Shown: positions 35,987 through 47,400 of the stretch, one piece after another
Numbering within the stretch: the first letter of the stretch is position 1
How the letters are laid out: every line of letters starts with the position of its first letter
Source: Ceratobasidium sp. AG-K
Taxonomy: Eukaryota > Basidiomycota > Agaricomycetes > Cantharellales > Ceratobasidiaceae
Assembly: GCA_037039685.1 (NCBI GenBank)
Contig: JAWNGF010000001.1
Location: forward strand, 1,426,001-1,490,000
DNA length: 64,000 nt
Direction of reading: 5' to 3'
Notes under the pieces: model-generated
Told to the model about the DNA's origin: nothing
What the model saw: the letters and a program-made list of their open reading frames with translations, nothing else
Database searches by the model: none
Program-made: the position numbers and the translations under genes

Positions 35987-38509
35987 ATGTCTCGCGCGCG
36001 AGTCTTACACTGGTTTCGCACCGACCTAAGAATCCACGATGCTCCGGCACTCCAAGAAGGCCTTGCACTAAAGCCAGAAGCATGGTATCCTGTCTGGTGC
36101 TGGGATCCTGAATACGTAGTGCGTAAACTGGGCGAGAATATTGGGCGGACGCTTATCGAATCTGCTTTGCTAGTTTGCCCACAGAGTTGGCGTAAACCGC
36201 TTCAACTTCTTGATCGAAAGTATGAACGACCTTAGTCGAAGTCTCACTAAGCTTAACAATGAATCCAAACTCCTGGTCCTAAGGGGAAGTCCTTATACGA
36301 TTCTTCCCAAACTTTTCAGCGACTGGAGAATAACTCACTTGGTCTACGAGATAGTGAGTGAAGCGCATTCTGTACTGCTTCACGTGCCAACCGCTTGCGT
36401 TAGGATACTGGAGGGTACGCGCAGGAACGGGATAAGCGAGTATGCGAGCTCGCAGAAAATAATAATGTCAAAGTTATCGCCACACTTGGGCATAGTCTCT
36501 TTCATCCCGCAGAGATAATCAAGAAGAACGGGGGGAAGGCTACTACGACCATAAATCAGTGGCAAAAGGTACGTAATATAACTGCGTTGATCGCACATCC
36601 ATAATCATGCACTGCAAAGGCAGCTGGAAAAGTGGGGAGCGTTCCCCGCCCAGCAAAAGCCCCGACTGAGCTCGTCTCTCATGGGGATCTCCAACTTAGT
36701 TCGCTATCGCGCGATGGCCACCCTGTATATCGACCGCACGACCTGAATCAAGACACTAGAATTGGGCCTGTTACATGCTTTGGTGCGCAGAGATAGCTAT
36801 TTTATTACTACTCAGCGTAACATAGCTTGTGCTAGATACACTCACGGGGCCCAAAGGCGACTTTGCAATACCTACTCTCGAGGAAATAGGTTATCCCCCT
36901 CCAACCACCAGCATTCAAGGGGGGGAAACCATTGGTCGGGCTCGATTAGCTGCTTTTAATCGAGATCAAGAGGGAAATCGTGCAGCTTTATTCGAGAAAC
37001 CTAAAACTAGCCCAGCTATTCCGGGACCTTTGGGCACATCTATTTCGGGCAAAGAAAGGCAACTTTCCGATGACGATAGGGACGAAGAGGGCGTGGAAAG
37101 CTCGGACTCCGAAATGCTAGTCGATGTATCAAAGCCTTCAACTACTCTGATGTCACCTTATCTGAAATTTGGGTGTGTTGGTGTGCGAGAATGTTGGTGG
37201 TCTTGGCATGATATTATAGCGTATGTGAAATGTCGTGCTTGGTTTCAATTCACTAATAGCGATCCTACAGCAACGCCCCTAAGTCGGCCAATAAGCCAGA
37301 AAATCTGCTCGGCCAGCTCGAATTTAGGTGAGATAGATGTCGGTTGATGTCGAGGTGCAGCGTTTAAACGTCTCACTGCTCCGTCAGGGACATGTACTAC
37401 GCTGCCGAGCTTGCGGTCGGAGGTGCAAATTTTGCACGAGTAAAAGGCAACCCAATTTGCCAGTAAGTCACAGGCTCGATGAGATAGAAGCCGCTGTTAA
37501 ACCTTGGACTTCAGCTACATACCCTGGCACTGCCCTACTGTATATTCCGACGACGAGGCCCCAATACTTCCTCGCCCTAAGGATCAAAATCATCCCCGTG
37601 CTGAGGAATGGCTCACTGCATGGGTAAGGTTCGCCTTGTTGTTGGGAGTTGGTTGTTGAGTATACGACCCTAGAGCGAAGGCCGGACAGGCTTCCCCTGG
37701 ATAGATGCCCTTATGAGGCAGCTTCGAGTTGAAGGCTGGATGCATCATCTAGGTCGACATTCTGTCGCTTGCTTCCTGACACGCGGGCAATGCTATATCA
37801 GTTGGGAACGCGGTGCTGAAGTTTTCGACGGTTAGTGCTAGCTACAATGCCTTACGATTGGAAGACTAATACAACAACGAAATAGAGTACCTCATCGATT
37901 GGGACCCAGCATCCAACTACGGAAATTGGATGTGGCTGTCGTGCAGTGCATTCTTTGTGAGTGTATGGGGTAGGTGGAATTTAGGCACTGCTCTGACTAG
38001 CACCAGTCCCAGTTTCTTCGTGTTTATGGCACCGTATCCTGGCCTTCCAGGTTTGATAAAACCGGAGCACTGGTTCGAAAGTACGTACCGGAGCTAGCTA
38101 AATTTCCGGACAAGGTAAGTGAACCGGTAGATACCATTGACTAGCGTTGATATTTTCCCTATTAAAGTTTATATACGAACCTTGGCTAGCTCCTGCCTCT
38201 GTGCAAAAAACCGCAGGATGCATCATCGGCAAGGATTACCCCACCCCAATGCTAGACGAGAAAGAAGAAAAGAGTCGCAACATTGAACGGATGAGAGTGG
38301 CATACAAAATTGGCCTGCATGGCGACGCTCCTGAGGTCATCAATGGAACCGCGGCTGGGATGTTCGATTCTGTCAAGTTGGAAGGCGAGGAAGAATCAAG
38401 CAAGGCCGGCACAAAGCGTAAAGCGGATAAAGCAAAGTGGGGTAAAAGCATTCGGGCAAAGAAGGTTGATGGACAGATGGGATTGGACGCATATATGAAG
38501 CGTAAATAA
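35987..38509 (+). CDS. (6-4) photolyase / animal-type cryptochrome family protein
   Basis: Twelve exons (35987-36115, 36174-36353, 36404-36568, 36620-36782, 36836-37220, 37271-37327, 37388-37462, 37515-37623, 37674-37830, 37886-37956, 38007-38114, 38168-38509) close exactly to 488 residues. The photolyase domain begins [18 protein letters not shown]; the FAD-binding half has [45 protein letters not shown] and IYEPWLAP, the pattern of (6-4) photolyases and animal-type cryptochromes rather than CPD or DASH types. It would use light and FADH- to repair (6-4) photoproducts or sense blue light. An acidic insert ([17 protein letters not shown]) splits the middle, and the C-terminus is basic with an NLS-like [11 protein letters not shown] and a final QMGLDAYM. 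Confidence 0.92.
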
Positions 38510-38788
38510 GCAATATGCGTCCCAATGCGATGCTATAATTTATATATCAAGACGTATGCTGATGCACGACCGAACTGCTGTCCCCTTTGGCATGAAAGCA
38601 GGATATGTGCCCCAGTGGGAACTGGCTATTTAATTAGGTTAATTGGCGCTACAGGCCCAAATGTATGTGTGTCAATTGATGAGCCAAATGTCTGCCCGGA
38701 GGGTGTCCAGCCCCAGTGAGGTTTGTCATGATAACTTGATTTTCAAAACAAAATTTCCCCACGTCACGTGCCTAATTCACTCTGCGAC

Positions 38789-39789
38789 ATGCCAAAGACG
38801 ACAACTTTCGCGGGCTTTGCTGCACTCTCTCTTCGGCTTAGAAACTCCGCCGAACACTTTGTATACATTCGAGCAAATCAATCCGGGACAAAGAATGCTG
38901 CTGACGCTCGCGCAAAACCCAATGGCCGAACGTTATTCCTAGTCAACGTTCCCAGTGATGCTACTGCCCGAGACCTTACATCGCTATTTAAAACTGCCGG
39001 GACCATTGAACGTATCATCTTCCCTAAGCACTCAGCCACTGAATCTGCCGAATCCGACGAAGAGGAGCAAGATGAAGAGCTGGACGAAGGCGAAGACAAA
39101 ATTGGTTCAAAATCCAAAATCCCACCAACAGCCGACCCGCTGATTGATACTTCACTTCGGTGGCCAGGCAAGTCAGGAAGGACGGCCCATATCGTCTTTC
39201 TCGATGATTCCTCCTTGACTCGTGCGTTATCCCTTCCCTCGTCCAAAACCATCCTGTCCTGGCCGCCCGCAGACACATCGGCCGAGCCAAGGGGACTCTC
39301 GCTCTACCTCAAACGTCACCAATCCCTCCGTCCCGTGCTTGATACAGTGTCATCTCACGTCGATACGTATATGCAGCGGTTCGATTATGAGCAAAGCGCC
39401 AAACGGGCCGCCGCGACTGAGTACAAGAAAGGAATTCCGATTGTTGACGAAGACGGATTCGAGCTGGTGACTCGTGGGGGCGCGTATGGCAAGACAGTTG
39501 GAGGAGGAGTGGGAGTGGCCAGTAAGCAATTCGAGTTGGGTGTCAAGCGGGGTGATCTGGCAGCTGGGAAACGCAAGAAGAAGGGACGGGACAAGTCAAA
39601 GGATTTGGAGGGACTCTATGCTCACGAGCAGCGCGAAAAGAAGCGCAAAGGTGAGCTACCAGCCCATTGAGTGTGCCATTTAGACTGATTGCTCTCGTTA
39701 TAGCATTCATGGAGCTGCGCGAGCGTTTCGAAGAGGACAAGAGGAAAGTTGCCAAACTCAAGTCAACCCGGAGATTCAAGCCTTACTAA
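38789..39789 (+). CDS. RRP7: ribosomal RNA-processing protein 7
   Basis: Two exons, 38789-39650 and 39704-39789, give 315 residues. An RRM-like domain follows a short N-terminus (GRTLFLVNVPSDATARDLTS), interrupted by an acidic stretch (EEEQDEELDEGED), then the Rrp7 segment VDTYMQRFDYEQSAKRAA and VDEDGFELVTRGGAYGKT, and a basic C-terminal helix (FMELRERFEEDKRKVAKLKS, ending RRFKPY). Rrp7 joins the UtpC/90S particle in the nucleolus and is needed for 18S rRNA maturation. The start is 280 bases after the photolyase stop, with CACGTG at 38765-38770, only 19 bases before the ATG. Confidence 0.93.
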
Positions 39790-41186
39790 AGCCTAATCTA
39801 AAAATCTTTTCGCCCACTCTGCCTTGTTCCCCTTCAGTGTATACCTCCGGTTCCACCTTGAATTTATGACTATGCAAAAGGCCCCGGTATCATTATCGTG
39901 TGTGAGCACCAACCGAAGGTTACCCCGGGCCGTGGGACACCCCAGAGCAGACCACACCAATCGTCATCGCAGTAGGTTCGTGGGCTTCAGCCACTCTTTT
40001 CCTGTCATCCACAGAGCCGGGGCCTTGGGACCTTGTCCATTAGCGAAGCATGACGTTACATGCACCGAGCCGGTCCGCTCATTTCGTCCCACACAGATTT
40101 GGGAGGCTTGGTGAATGACACGGGTGACGTCGCTGCCTTGGGCTCAGAGATAAGCTAGACAGATTGCGCGACGGTGGCTTGCATTGGGGCTACAGATCTG
40201 TGTATTGCCTCACAAGTGGTGATCCGGGGGTGCGTACTATTGGAATAGAAAAGTTACGAGAATTCTATTGATGTTGTAGCGGTCCGCCACCCTTCATGTA
40301 TTGCGTGTTATGAGCCCCTAGGTCAATTAATTGCGGCGCGAGCGCCAGCGTGTCTGGAACAGTGGTACGGGTCATTGAATGTATAGTACCTGAAATCACA
40401 ATATCAATATCGGATTTATCAAGAGGATTTCTGATAGGAGGGAATCTGCTAATATCCAACCCACTCCTTGTGCTCGGTCTGATTCTACTAGGAACCAGTG
40501 CGCTCATGTGGGGTCATCACCTCCGGTTCCCGCATGCTGAAGTCCCCGCTCCGAAGGACACTGATTCCATCGAGCGGAGAGCATGACGCCATGACAAGCA
40601 AGCTCAGCTCTTCACAGCACGAACAACCCCTATCAAGTGTGCACATATGAGCAGATCTTGAAATTCCGAATGCCATCTGCGGCCTAGGCTCAGCGACATC
40701 TACCCCAGTGGACCTGATCTGGCTCCGAGAACCACTTATTGTGCTAGGGAGTTTTTAGAAGCTGGATTCTGCCATGGATAAACAGCATTTAAAACTAGCA
40801 TACATTTAAGCAACGTTTTCAACTCGCATTTTCAAGTTTTACATATGAAATGTGTTTCAACCCAGGGATCAGGGTCTCCGGCGCATCACGTGAGATGCAG
40901 AGAGTTGGGATTGACGCGCCGTTTCACATTCTTGAGAGTCCGAGGAGCAGCCGCCTCCGACTTTCACTTCTTGGTCCACAGTGAGTGTACTGTTGATTGT
41001 TGTAAACTAACCTAGCTCACACCAATACTTTTTGGAATAAGGCAATAAATTATACGCTAAAATCGTTCTTGGTACCACCCTACGTTAAAGCCCCTCTATC
41101 CAAAACTTGTCAGGTGAGTACAAACCAGTCAACGCGTCTGCGCCCCATTTGCTAACTATAATTGTCCAAAAGCTCTTGCCGATCTA
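39790..41186 (+). promoter_or_regulatory. intergenic, 5' leader and promoter of the Cdc7-type kinase gene
   Basis: The first kilobase shows no supported gene; a 78-codon frame at 40350-40586 has a hydrophobic stretch but no other support. ATCACGTGAG lies at 40885-40894. A likely 5' untranslated intron runs 41114-41172 (CAG/GTGAGT donor, GCTAACT branch site, AAAAG acceptor), ending 14 bases before the ATG; another GTGAGT...CTAACCTAG pair lies near 40981-41015. Confidence 0.45.
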
Positions 41187-43765
41187 ATGGCTACTCTCGT
41201 CCACACCATGTCCAGCTCACAAGCATCACACATGCTTTCCGAGCACTCGTCCAATCCACTCCACGTCGGTTCATCTGACCTTGCCAACGCAGCCTACGTT
41301 CGACGAGCCCGTCTCAGCACCTCTCAGAAAGGCAAGACAGTCACCAGAACAGTCTACGCCGGTGTCACCCCCAAAGCTCGGCAACGAAAGTCTCGGAATA
41401 GCCGAGGGCCAGGTGCTGACGAAAGCAGCGATGGTGTACAGGTGCACCAGGTTGTGGGTGACGACAGAGATTCCGATATCGACATTGATGGAGAGGCTGA
41501 AGATGAAGATGACCTGGATGCACCCATGAACGACCTGGACGCAGTGGCAGATTCGACCGAGCTCGTCGGAACAACAGAAAATGCCGAGACGTCTGAGCGG
41601 AGCGATGATACAGTAGAGAACCAGCCTATAACTAGTGCTCGGCCGATGGTTGAGCCCTGTGTAGCGACGAGCAATCCGTTCTATGTGTCGGAAGGAGGCG
41701 GGGATATTACGGTCACTTATCCGAATGGGGTCGACGAGGACGGCGGAGACGAGGATGCAGAAGGAGAAGACGACGAGGAATATTTGAACTCGGAGAGGGA
41801 AGCGGTAGAGCACGAGGAGCCAGAAGAGTTGGAGGCTGGAGAGGACGAGTCGGAGGATGAGGCCAACACGTTGTCAAACAAGGACGAAATGGAGCAGCAT
41901 TACATTTCCAGCGAAATGCGACAATTGAAGGAGCGAGTACGAGGTCTAGTAGGTAACTATGAGCTAGTGGACCGTTTGGGTGAAGGTATGTGGCACATTT
42001 CTTTGTCAGTGGCCCGCTTAACCCTATTTACAGGCACCTTTTCATCTGTCTACAAGGCTATAGACCTCAATTTTGCCAAGTACGACAACAAGGAATGGAA
42101 CTCGTCCCAAGCCTACGCAGATTACCCTGTGATAGCTCGGGCATCTGGCTCAACCTCGAAAGCCCAATATTCCCCGGCCTTCCAACAAAAAGGTCGTGTT
42201 TTTGTCGCCATCAAGCGGATCTACGTCACTTCTTCGCCCCAGCGAATCGCCAACGAGATTGAGCTCATGGAGGCCGTACGCGGATGCCGCCACGTTGGTC
42301 AACTGATCACTGCGTTCCGAGATGAAGACCAAGTGGTTTGTGTAATGCCCTATCACCGAAGTGTCGACTTTCGAGTAAGTACTCGACTTTTCCCTAAATC
42401 TCACATCTCACCTTGGTTTGTAGGAATACTTTCAAACGCTTTCTATGCGCTCCCTTCAGACCTACTTCCGCCACCTCTTCCGGGCCCTTCGGGATATTCA
42501 TGCACGGGACATCGTACACCGCGACGTCAAGCCTGCCAATTTTCTCTTCAACCCCGGTGACGGCCCAGATGGAACGGGGTGGGGTGTTTTGTGTGACTTT
42601 GGGCTCGCCCAGGTGAGCAACAAGCGCATACATCTACTCTTATTGATCAATTGATGTTTATCCGGTCACTTAGCGCGTAGATTATCCCGAACGTACCCAG
42701 TGCCTTCACACAGCACCCACCCCAAGCCACCCGCATGGTGTCAGCCTCGCAACCAAAACCCCGCACGACAAAGTCAATTTTGAGACCAAGCTCCTTAGCA
42801 TTCGAAAGCAATGCAACAAGGCGAGCTCGAGCATTGGATACAAGGCAGACGACCACCGGTATGCACGACCCCGCACTTGCGCCAAAGCCTAAAAAGCTAA
42901 CCTCCAACTTCATAGACCACGTGTCAAGGCCAACCGAGCTGGGACTAGGGGGTTCCGCGCTCCCGAAGTGCTTCTCAAATGCGAATCACAGACTGTGGGT
43001 GAGTGCTGTTCTGCGGAGCCGCATGACGACATCTGGCTGACCATGTGATGTCTCCCGTTGGCCATATCTGGTATGTCTAGCCCTCGACGTATGGTCTGCT
43101 GGGATCATCCTGCTCGCGTGCCTAAGCGGCAAGTTTCCGCTGTTCAACTCGAATGACGACACCGAGGCATTGGCCGAGATTGCGGCGATTGTGGGTCGGG
43201 AAAAAATGATCAAGTGTGCACTCGTTCATAGTACGTGTGATTTCTATCGTTTTCAGGCCACTTCCGCCCTTTCGGTTATTAACATGCGTCTTCAGATCGG
43301 TCATTTATCACCAATATCCCGTACGAATACCGTTCGTGGGCCGACATTGTCAAGTCCATGAACCCAAATTTGTACCAACCTCCGCCAGGAAGTACCGAGT
43401 CCGAAAAGGCTCAGCACAAGAAACTCGTCGACGACGCGCTCGCCCTGCTCAATGGATGTCTCAAACTCGAAGCGCACAGCCGCATCACCGCCCGCGATGC
43501 CCTCAAGACGAGCTTCCTCAAATTGGACATTAAAGGTCTGAAAGACGACGAGTTGGCCCCGCACCCGCCCGGTCAAGGGAATTGTGGCAAGTTGCATTGT
43601 TTGGACGCGACCGAGGAGAGCGAGCAGATGTGGTGCGTGCAGTTGCGAGGCGGTGGAACAAAACTCGTGCGGGGGGACGATCCGGATGCCCGGTGTGTAG
43701 GCTCGGCGCCGTGCCGGTATCACGTCGGCTGGCAGACTTGGGAGGGGATCGGCGAGGATGACTGA
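41187..43765 (+). CDS. CDC7: Cdc7/Hsk1-type (DDK) serine/threonine kinase
   Basis: Seven exons (41187-41985, 42034-42374, 42424-42612, 42674-42858, 42916-42998, 43081-43230, 43296-43765) close to 738 residues. The first 250 residues are acidic and disordered. The kinase begins YELVDRLGEGTFSSVYKA; the catalytic loop is HRDVKPANF, the metal site DFGLAQ and the P+1 region GTRGFRAPEVLLK. Between DFG and APE sits a long insert (about 75 residues), and another follows the glycine loop, both hallmarks of Cdc7. FVAIKRIYV holds the ATP-binding Lys. With a Dbf4 partner it phosphorylates MCM helicase to fire replication origins. The DNA-repair, replication and rRNA neighbours are probably coincidental. 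Confidence 0.93.
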
Positions 43766-44112
43766 TTTGCCGAGTGGAGTGCAGGCTTCTCTTTTTTTTT
43801 TTGAGGGACCACGCAATGTAATGTTATTATTCATGCGGTGTACGACTAGCCGGTAATGATTATAGATTTTGGAGCGATACCTATTTACTGTAATCAAGTA
43901 TTTAATTTTTGTGCTAGTGTGAGAGTACAAAATACAAGTATGCGCAACCAATAGGGTATTTGAGCGTGTGTGCAAGCGTACGAGCCGAAAACGGGGGTAT
44001 GAATACAGGTGTAGCAAGAATAAAAGAAGCTCGAGACCGTGTATATATCAAGAGATAAGATTAGACAACAAAGAACCCTTCAGAAAACCCTCAATTCCAG
44101 AATGTAGGAAAA
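43766..44112. other. intergenic, between convergent genes
   Basis: AT-rich 3' flanks of the kinase (+) and BTB (-) genes, with a T run at about 43791-43801. Opposite-strand open frames reaching into the kinase exon are shadows. Confidence 0.4.
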
Positions 44113-45154
44113 TCAGATGGTGCACTTGATGGCGTTCCAGCCATTCACGAGCGCTGCCACGCGCTCTTCCATGCTCCGTCGGCAAAGTGCGCAGCGTAAG
44201 TGGGCACCAAGCGGGGCGAGCGAGGAGGCGAGTGAGTCTGGGCGACCGTCAACCACGACATAGGCACAGGCGAGTGCCCAGGCCCGAGCGAGTGCCTTTT
44301 GAGCGTCGAGGTCGCAGTCGGAGCCGGGTGCGGGGAGGTGCGGGACGGGAGGGGGAAGTAGCAGACGTTTGAGCGCATCAGTGCGACCTAGGTGCAGGAC
44401 TATTATGCGCTATTAACCAGGTGGCGCAGCGATTTATGAGCAGGAGACTTACAAAAGAGGCGTTTTAGATAAATCGGGCCCATTTGTTGCGCAAGCTGGT
44501 CGGTAATGTCGCTCAAAGGCCCGACAGGGTGAGTGTGCTCAACGACACGGCCAATGGCTCAATCCCATGTTGCGCAGCGAGAGCATACATTGGGAGTGGG
44601 TCGGCGGCTCCAGCTTGGATGATGAGCATAAAGAGCTCCGAGTGGGGTGTCACGAATGTATGCACGTTATAGCCAAACGCAACGAGTGCGGGCAAGACCT
44701 GGTGCAACACGGAAGCCGGAGGTTGGTAGCGCTGAACGGGGAAGCCGTAGATGAGGTGAAGGACGACGTTTAGAACGTCGGCGGGATACGGGACAACGAC
44801 GAGGGTGGGTGCGGGTGCAGCGAGGTCGAGACCGGCCATGGGCTCAGAAATATCGACTTCCTCGTTGCTTTCTGGTAGCAGACCACCGAAGTGGTTCGCC
44901 GACTCGCGTAACAGTGTCGAACGATGAGCATAGAAGAACACATTGTCGGTAGAGAACAACACGAGGTCTGCGTCTTGCATGTCGCGTTCGCCGAGGTGAA
45001 AACGCGTCGAGATGGAGACGAGCGCGTTGTCTCCGGTGGGGCTAAGCATTTCAGTCGACATAATCTCGGTGGACAGGATGTTCGCGTCGGAGATCTGGTG
45101 AACGCGATGAGCAGGCGCATATAGCCGCCAAATTGAACTTACAATGTCGGTCAT
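44113..45154 (-). CDS. BTB/POZ-domain protein, apparent frameshift
   Basis: Exons 45143-45154 (12 nt), 44453-45094 and 44113-44399. After MTDI the protein reads ISDANILSTEIMSTEM, then a BTB fold: DADLVLFSTDNVFFYAHRST, LRESANHFGGLL, and the helical part VVPYPADVLNVVLHLIYGFP. BTB domains dimerise or recruit cullin-3; in Agaricomycetes many belong to expanded families of unknown role. The coding sum is one base short: the frame ends at a TGA at 44513, while the continuation PLSDITDQLAQQMGPIYLKR and FFLHLGRTDALKRLL is in the next frame. The break falls by the GGG at about 44518-44522. A lost base or a sequence error explains it; no GT-AG intron does. Intact length would be about 313. Confidence 0.7.
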
Positions 45155-45942
45155 TGTGGAGGAGATGAGGAGTGGCGAAGCAAACCAACGAGCGAGGACC
45201 TTTAACGGCTTTCGGTTGAAATAGACGGTGTGGGGCCTGGACCAGATCGAACATAGGCTCGGGATCGATACGGACCAACAGGGGCATGTGCGTCATTCCA
45301 CGTGAGCCACGCGACGACTCCACAGGCACACACACACTACGTATATCTTGTTTTGTCTCGGCTGTTTGTCGGCCGCAGCCATATGACATCATTCTAGCCC
45401 AGAACAGGAGTAGACCAGTTACTCGATCCGAGGTCCGCAAAGCCGTCGCCATATTGCGTTGCGCTTCCGAAAGTGGTTCTATGCGCCCACGACGAGCGAC
45501 TAGTGTGGTGCAACTGCTCTTTGTGACGTTGCATTCTTGCCGCGAATCGACCCACGCTCGTCTGACGCACATGCCTCGAGGTCCAAGATTCAGCCTTACC
45601 GGAACTCGACGCTCCTGTGGCACTTTCAACTTGGACCATCGGACAAAGAGTAAGAGCAAGACCCTGTAGCCATTCAGTCGACGCCAGATCCCAAGACCGT
45701 CGCTGCTCCCCAAATTTGAGATCACTTTTTCTTCTTGATCGGAATCCTTGCGGCTATTGCGGCTCTTCACACATGACGCAATCTTCGGCTCGTTACCCAC
45801 GGCTATACGCGCTCCACGTCCGTCTACCACGCGCTCGGAAACCCCATCCAGACTAAATTTGCGGTCTTCGATTGTTTTCACTGGAGAAAGGGTATGGTAG
45901 AACATAGAGTCGTACTAATGGAACATTACATTTCCAAGGTTG
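45155..45942. other. intergenic, BTB promoter and AA9 3' flank
   Basis: CCACGTGAG at 45298-45306 lies 145 bases upstream of the BTB start. A 284-codon minus-strand frame (45051-45905) overlaps the BTB start in another frame and has no recognisable domain, so it is not called. Confidence 0.4.
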
Positions 45943-46978
45943 TTAGCCTTGCCACACTGACCCGCCGGGTGCGGTGTAGCTCGTGAGCCCATTGTAGATG
46001 TTGACCGTGATGCCCGGGTCCGAACCCACGTATGCCCCTGGAAGGGCAATCTTGGGTGGCGACGCACCCCCGCCGTTGGTCACCGTCACCTGAGCGCACT
46101 ATTCCGTGTTTCAGCGTTCCAGTCCGCCATCCACGTCATTTGTACTCACCCCAATGTAGAATTGAGCCTAGGCACGATGGGCGTGCGGATCGTTGGTCAA
46201 TTGTCAATCAAACTCAAACCAGCCCGGACTCACGCCTGGGTACGACTGGGCAACATGCAATGCAATTATCTCGCCACGAATCAGGTAATCGCCGCTCGGC
46301 AGAGTCTTGGGCAAGATGAACGAGTGCTTTCCGCCATTTGAATTAACCTAGACTCGGGCCGGCGTTATTACTACTATATGATGGCGATAAGAGGACGTAC
46401 GACATCAGTCGCCCATGTCGAGGACGATGCCGAGAGGAGGCCGGACGAGTAGACTTTGGTCCAGACCGTGCCACTGCCGTCAAACGTGGCTGCAGTCGAT
46501 GGTGCTTTGGCAACGTAGATTTGGACACTAGGACAATTGGTAGGTCTACGTATAGGCGGGAGCTGAAACTTACGGGCCCTTGTGTCCTCCCGAGATAGGA
46601 TCTTCACCCGTGCGTTGGTCGTGTTGATGCCATTCAAGCGTAATGTTGCTTCCAGCCGCCACACTCGCTTTCGTACCGGTCGCCGAACCGGTCAATCCAT
46701 TCACATTGCCTGGTGTCACATGGCCAATTAGTGGATCCACACATATTAACGTACATGTACGTACACCTAATATCCGTACTGGTAACGTCTGTCACCGGGT
46801 TGTTGTTTGGTGGAACGCGGAGGTAGGTGTTCTGGCCTTGGTCCACGCTATTGACCCAAAGGTATTGCATTGTAACTGTGAAAAGCAATCAAACTCAACC
46901 GGCAAATGCACGTCATCAAGACGTACAGTGCCCGAGCACGGTGGGTGCTACAGCGAGCGCAAGTGATATCAGCTTCAT
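45943..46978 (-). CDS. AA9 lytic polysaccharide monooxygenase
   Basis: Seven exons (46927-46978, 46765-46875, 46574-46709, 46401-46527, 46234-46347, 46150-46167, 45943-46098) close to 237 residues. The signal peptide [16 protein letters not shown] is cut just before His17, the N-terminal His of the copper histidine brace. The second ligand is the His of GGHKGPVQIY, and the axial Tyr lies in AQFYIGCAQVTV. DIRCN carries one of the conserved Cys. The enzyme is secreted and cleaves cellulose or related glucans oxidatively using a mono-copper centre. There is no CBM1. Exon 6 is only 18 nt and encodes the six residues AQFYIG, including the copper-site Tyr. A TATAAG box lies about 66 bases upstream (47044-47049, minus). 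Confidence 0.93.
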
Positions 46979-47400
46979 ATCTAGTGAATGTCCGTTCGGT
47001 TGTTCAGCTGCCTTGACGTCAACCCGCCTAGCATGGTATCCGTCTTATACTCGCCTTGTGCGTCCAAAATTAGTTTTCGCCATCGTACGTAGCGTGTGCC
47101 GTGCTTGAATTCTGCCGCTCACGGTTCAAGATCGAGGTTGCTGCGTGGTCAGCAGGTTGCAGTGGTAACTGTAAAGTTCTATAAATGGTTCGAACTTGGC
47201 GCTTTGTCGGTAGGAAAATATTCGCTTGGCGCGGTAGAATAACGATTGTGATCTCGTGCATTAGAACGATTGTACATGGGGTCAAGAGGAATATCTGTAA
47301 CTGCAATATATGAAAGGTTAGCTCGGATCTAGTGGGAGCTGTTATGGACTCACATATACAGAAAACGGTAATTTGGCGTACGAGTCGCATTTACGGAGGT
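46979..47400. other. intergenic, AA9 promoter and PPIL4 3' flank
   Basis: About 420 bases between two minus-strand genes. It holds the AA9 promoter with a TATAAG box at 47044-47049; no other feature is recognised. Confidence 0.4.

Noticed and set aside
40350..40586. possible small membrane protein
   Set aside because: One hydrophobic stretch only; no splice, promoter or family support.
43301..44017. 238-codon minus-strand frame
   Set aside because: Antisense of the last kinase exon, without recognisable sequence.
45051..45905. 284-codon minus-strand frame
   Set aside because: Overlaps the BTB start in another frame; no domain, and BTB splicing explains the region.
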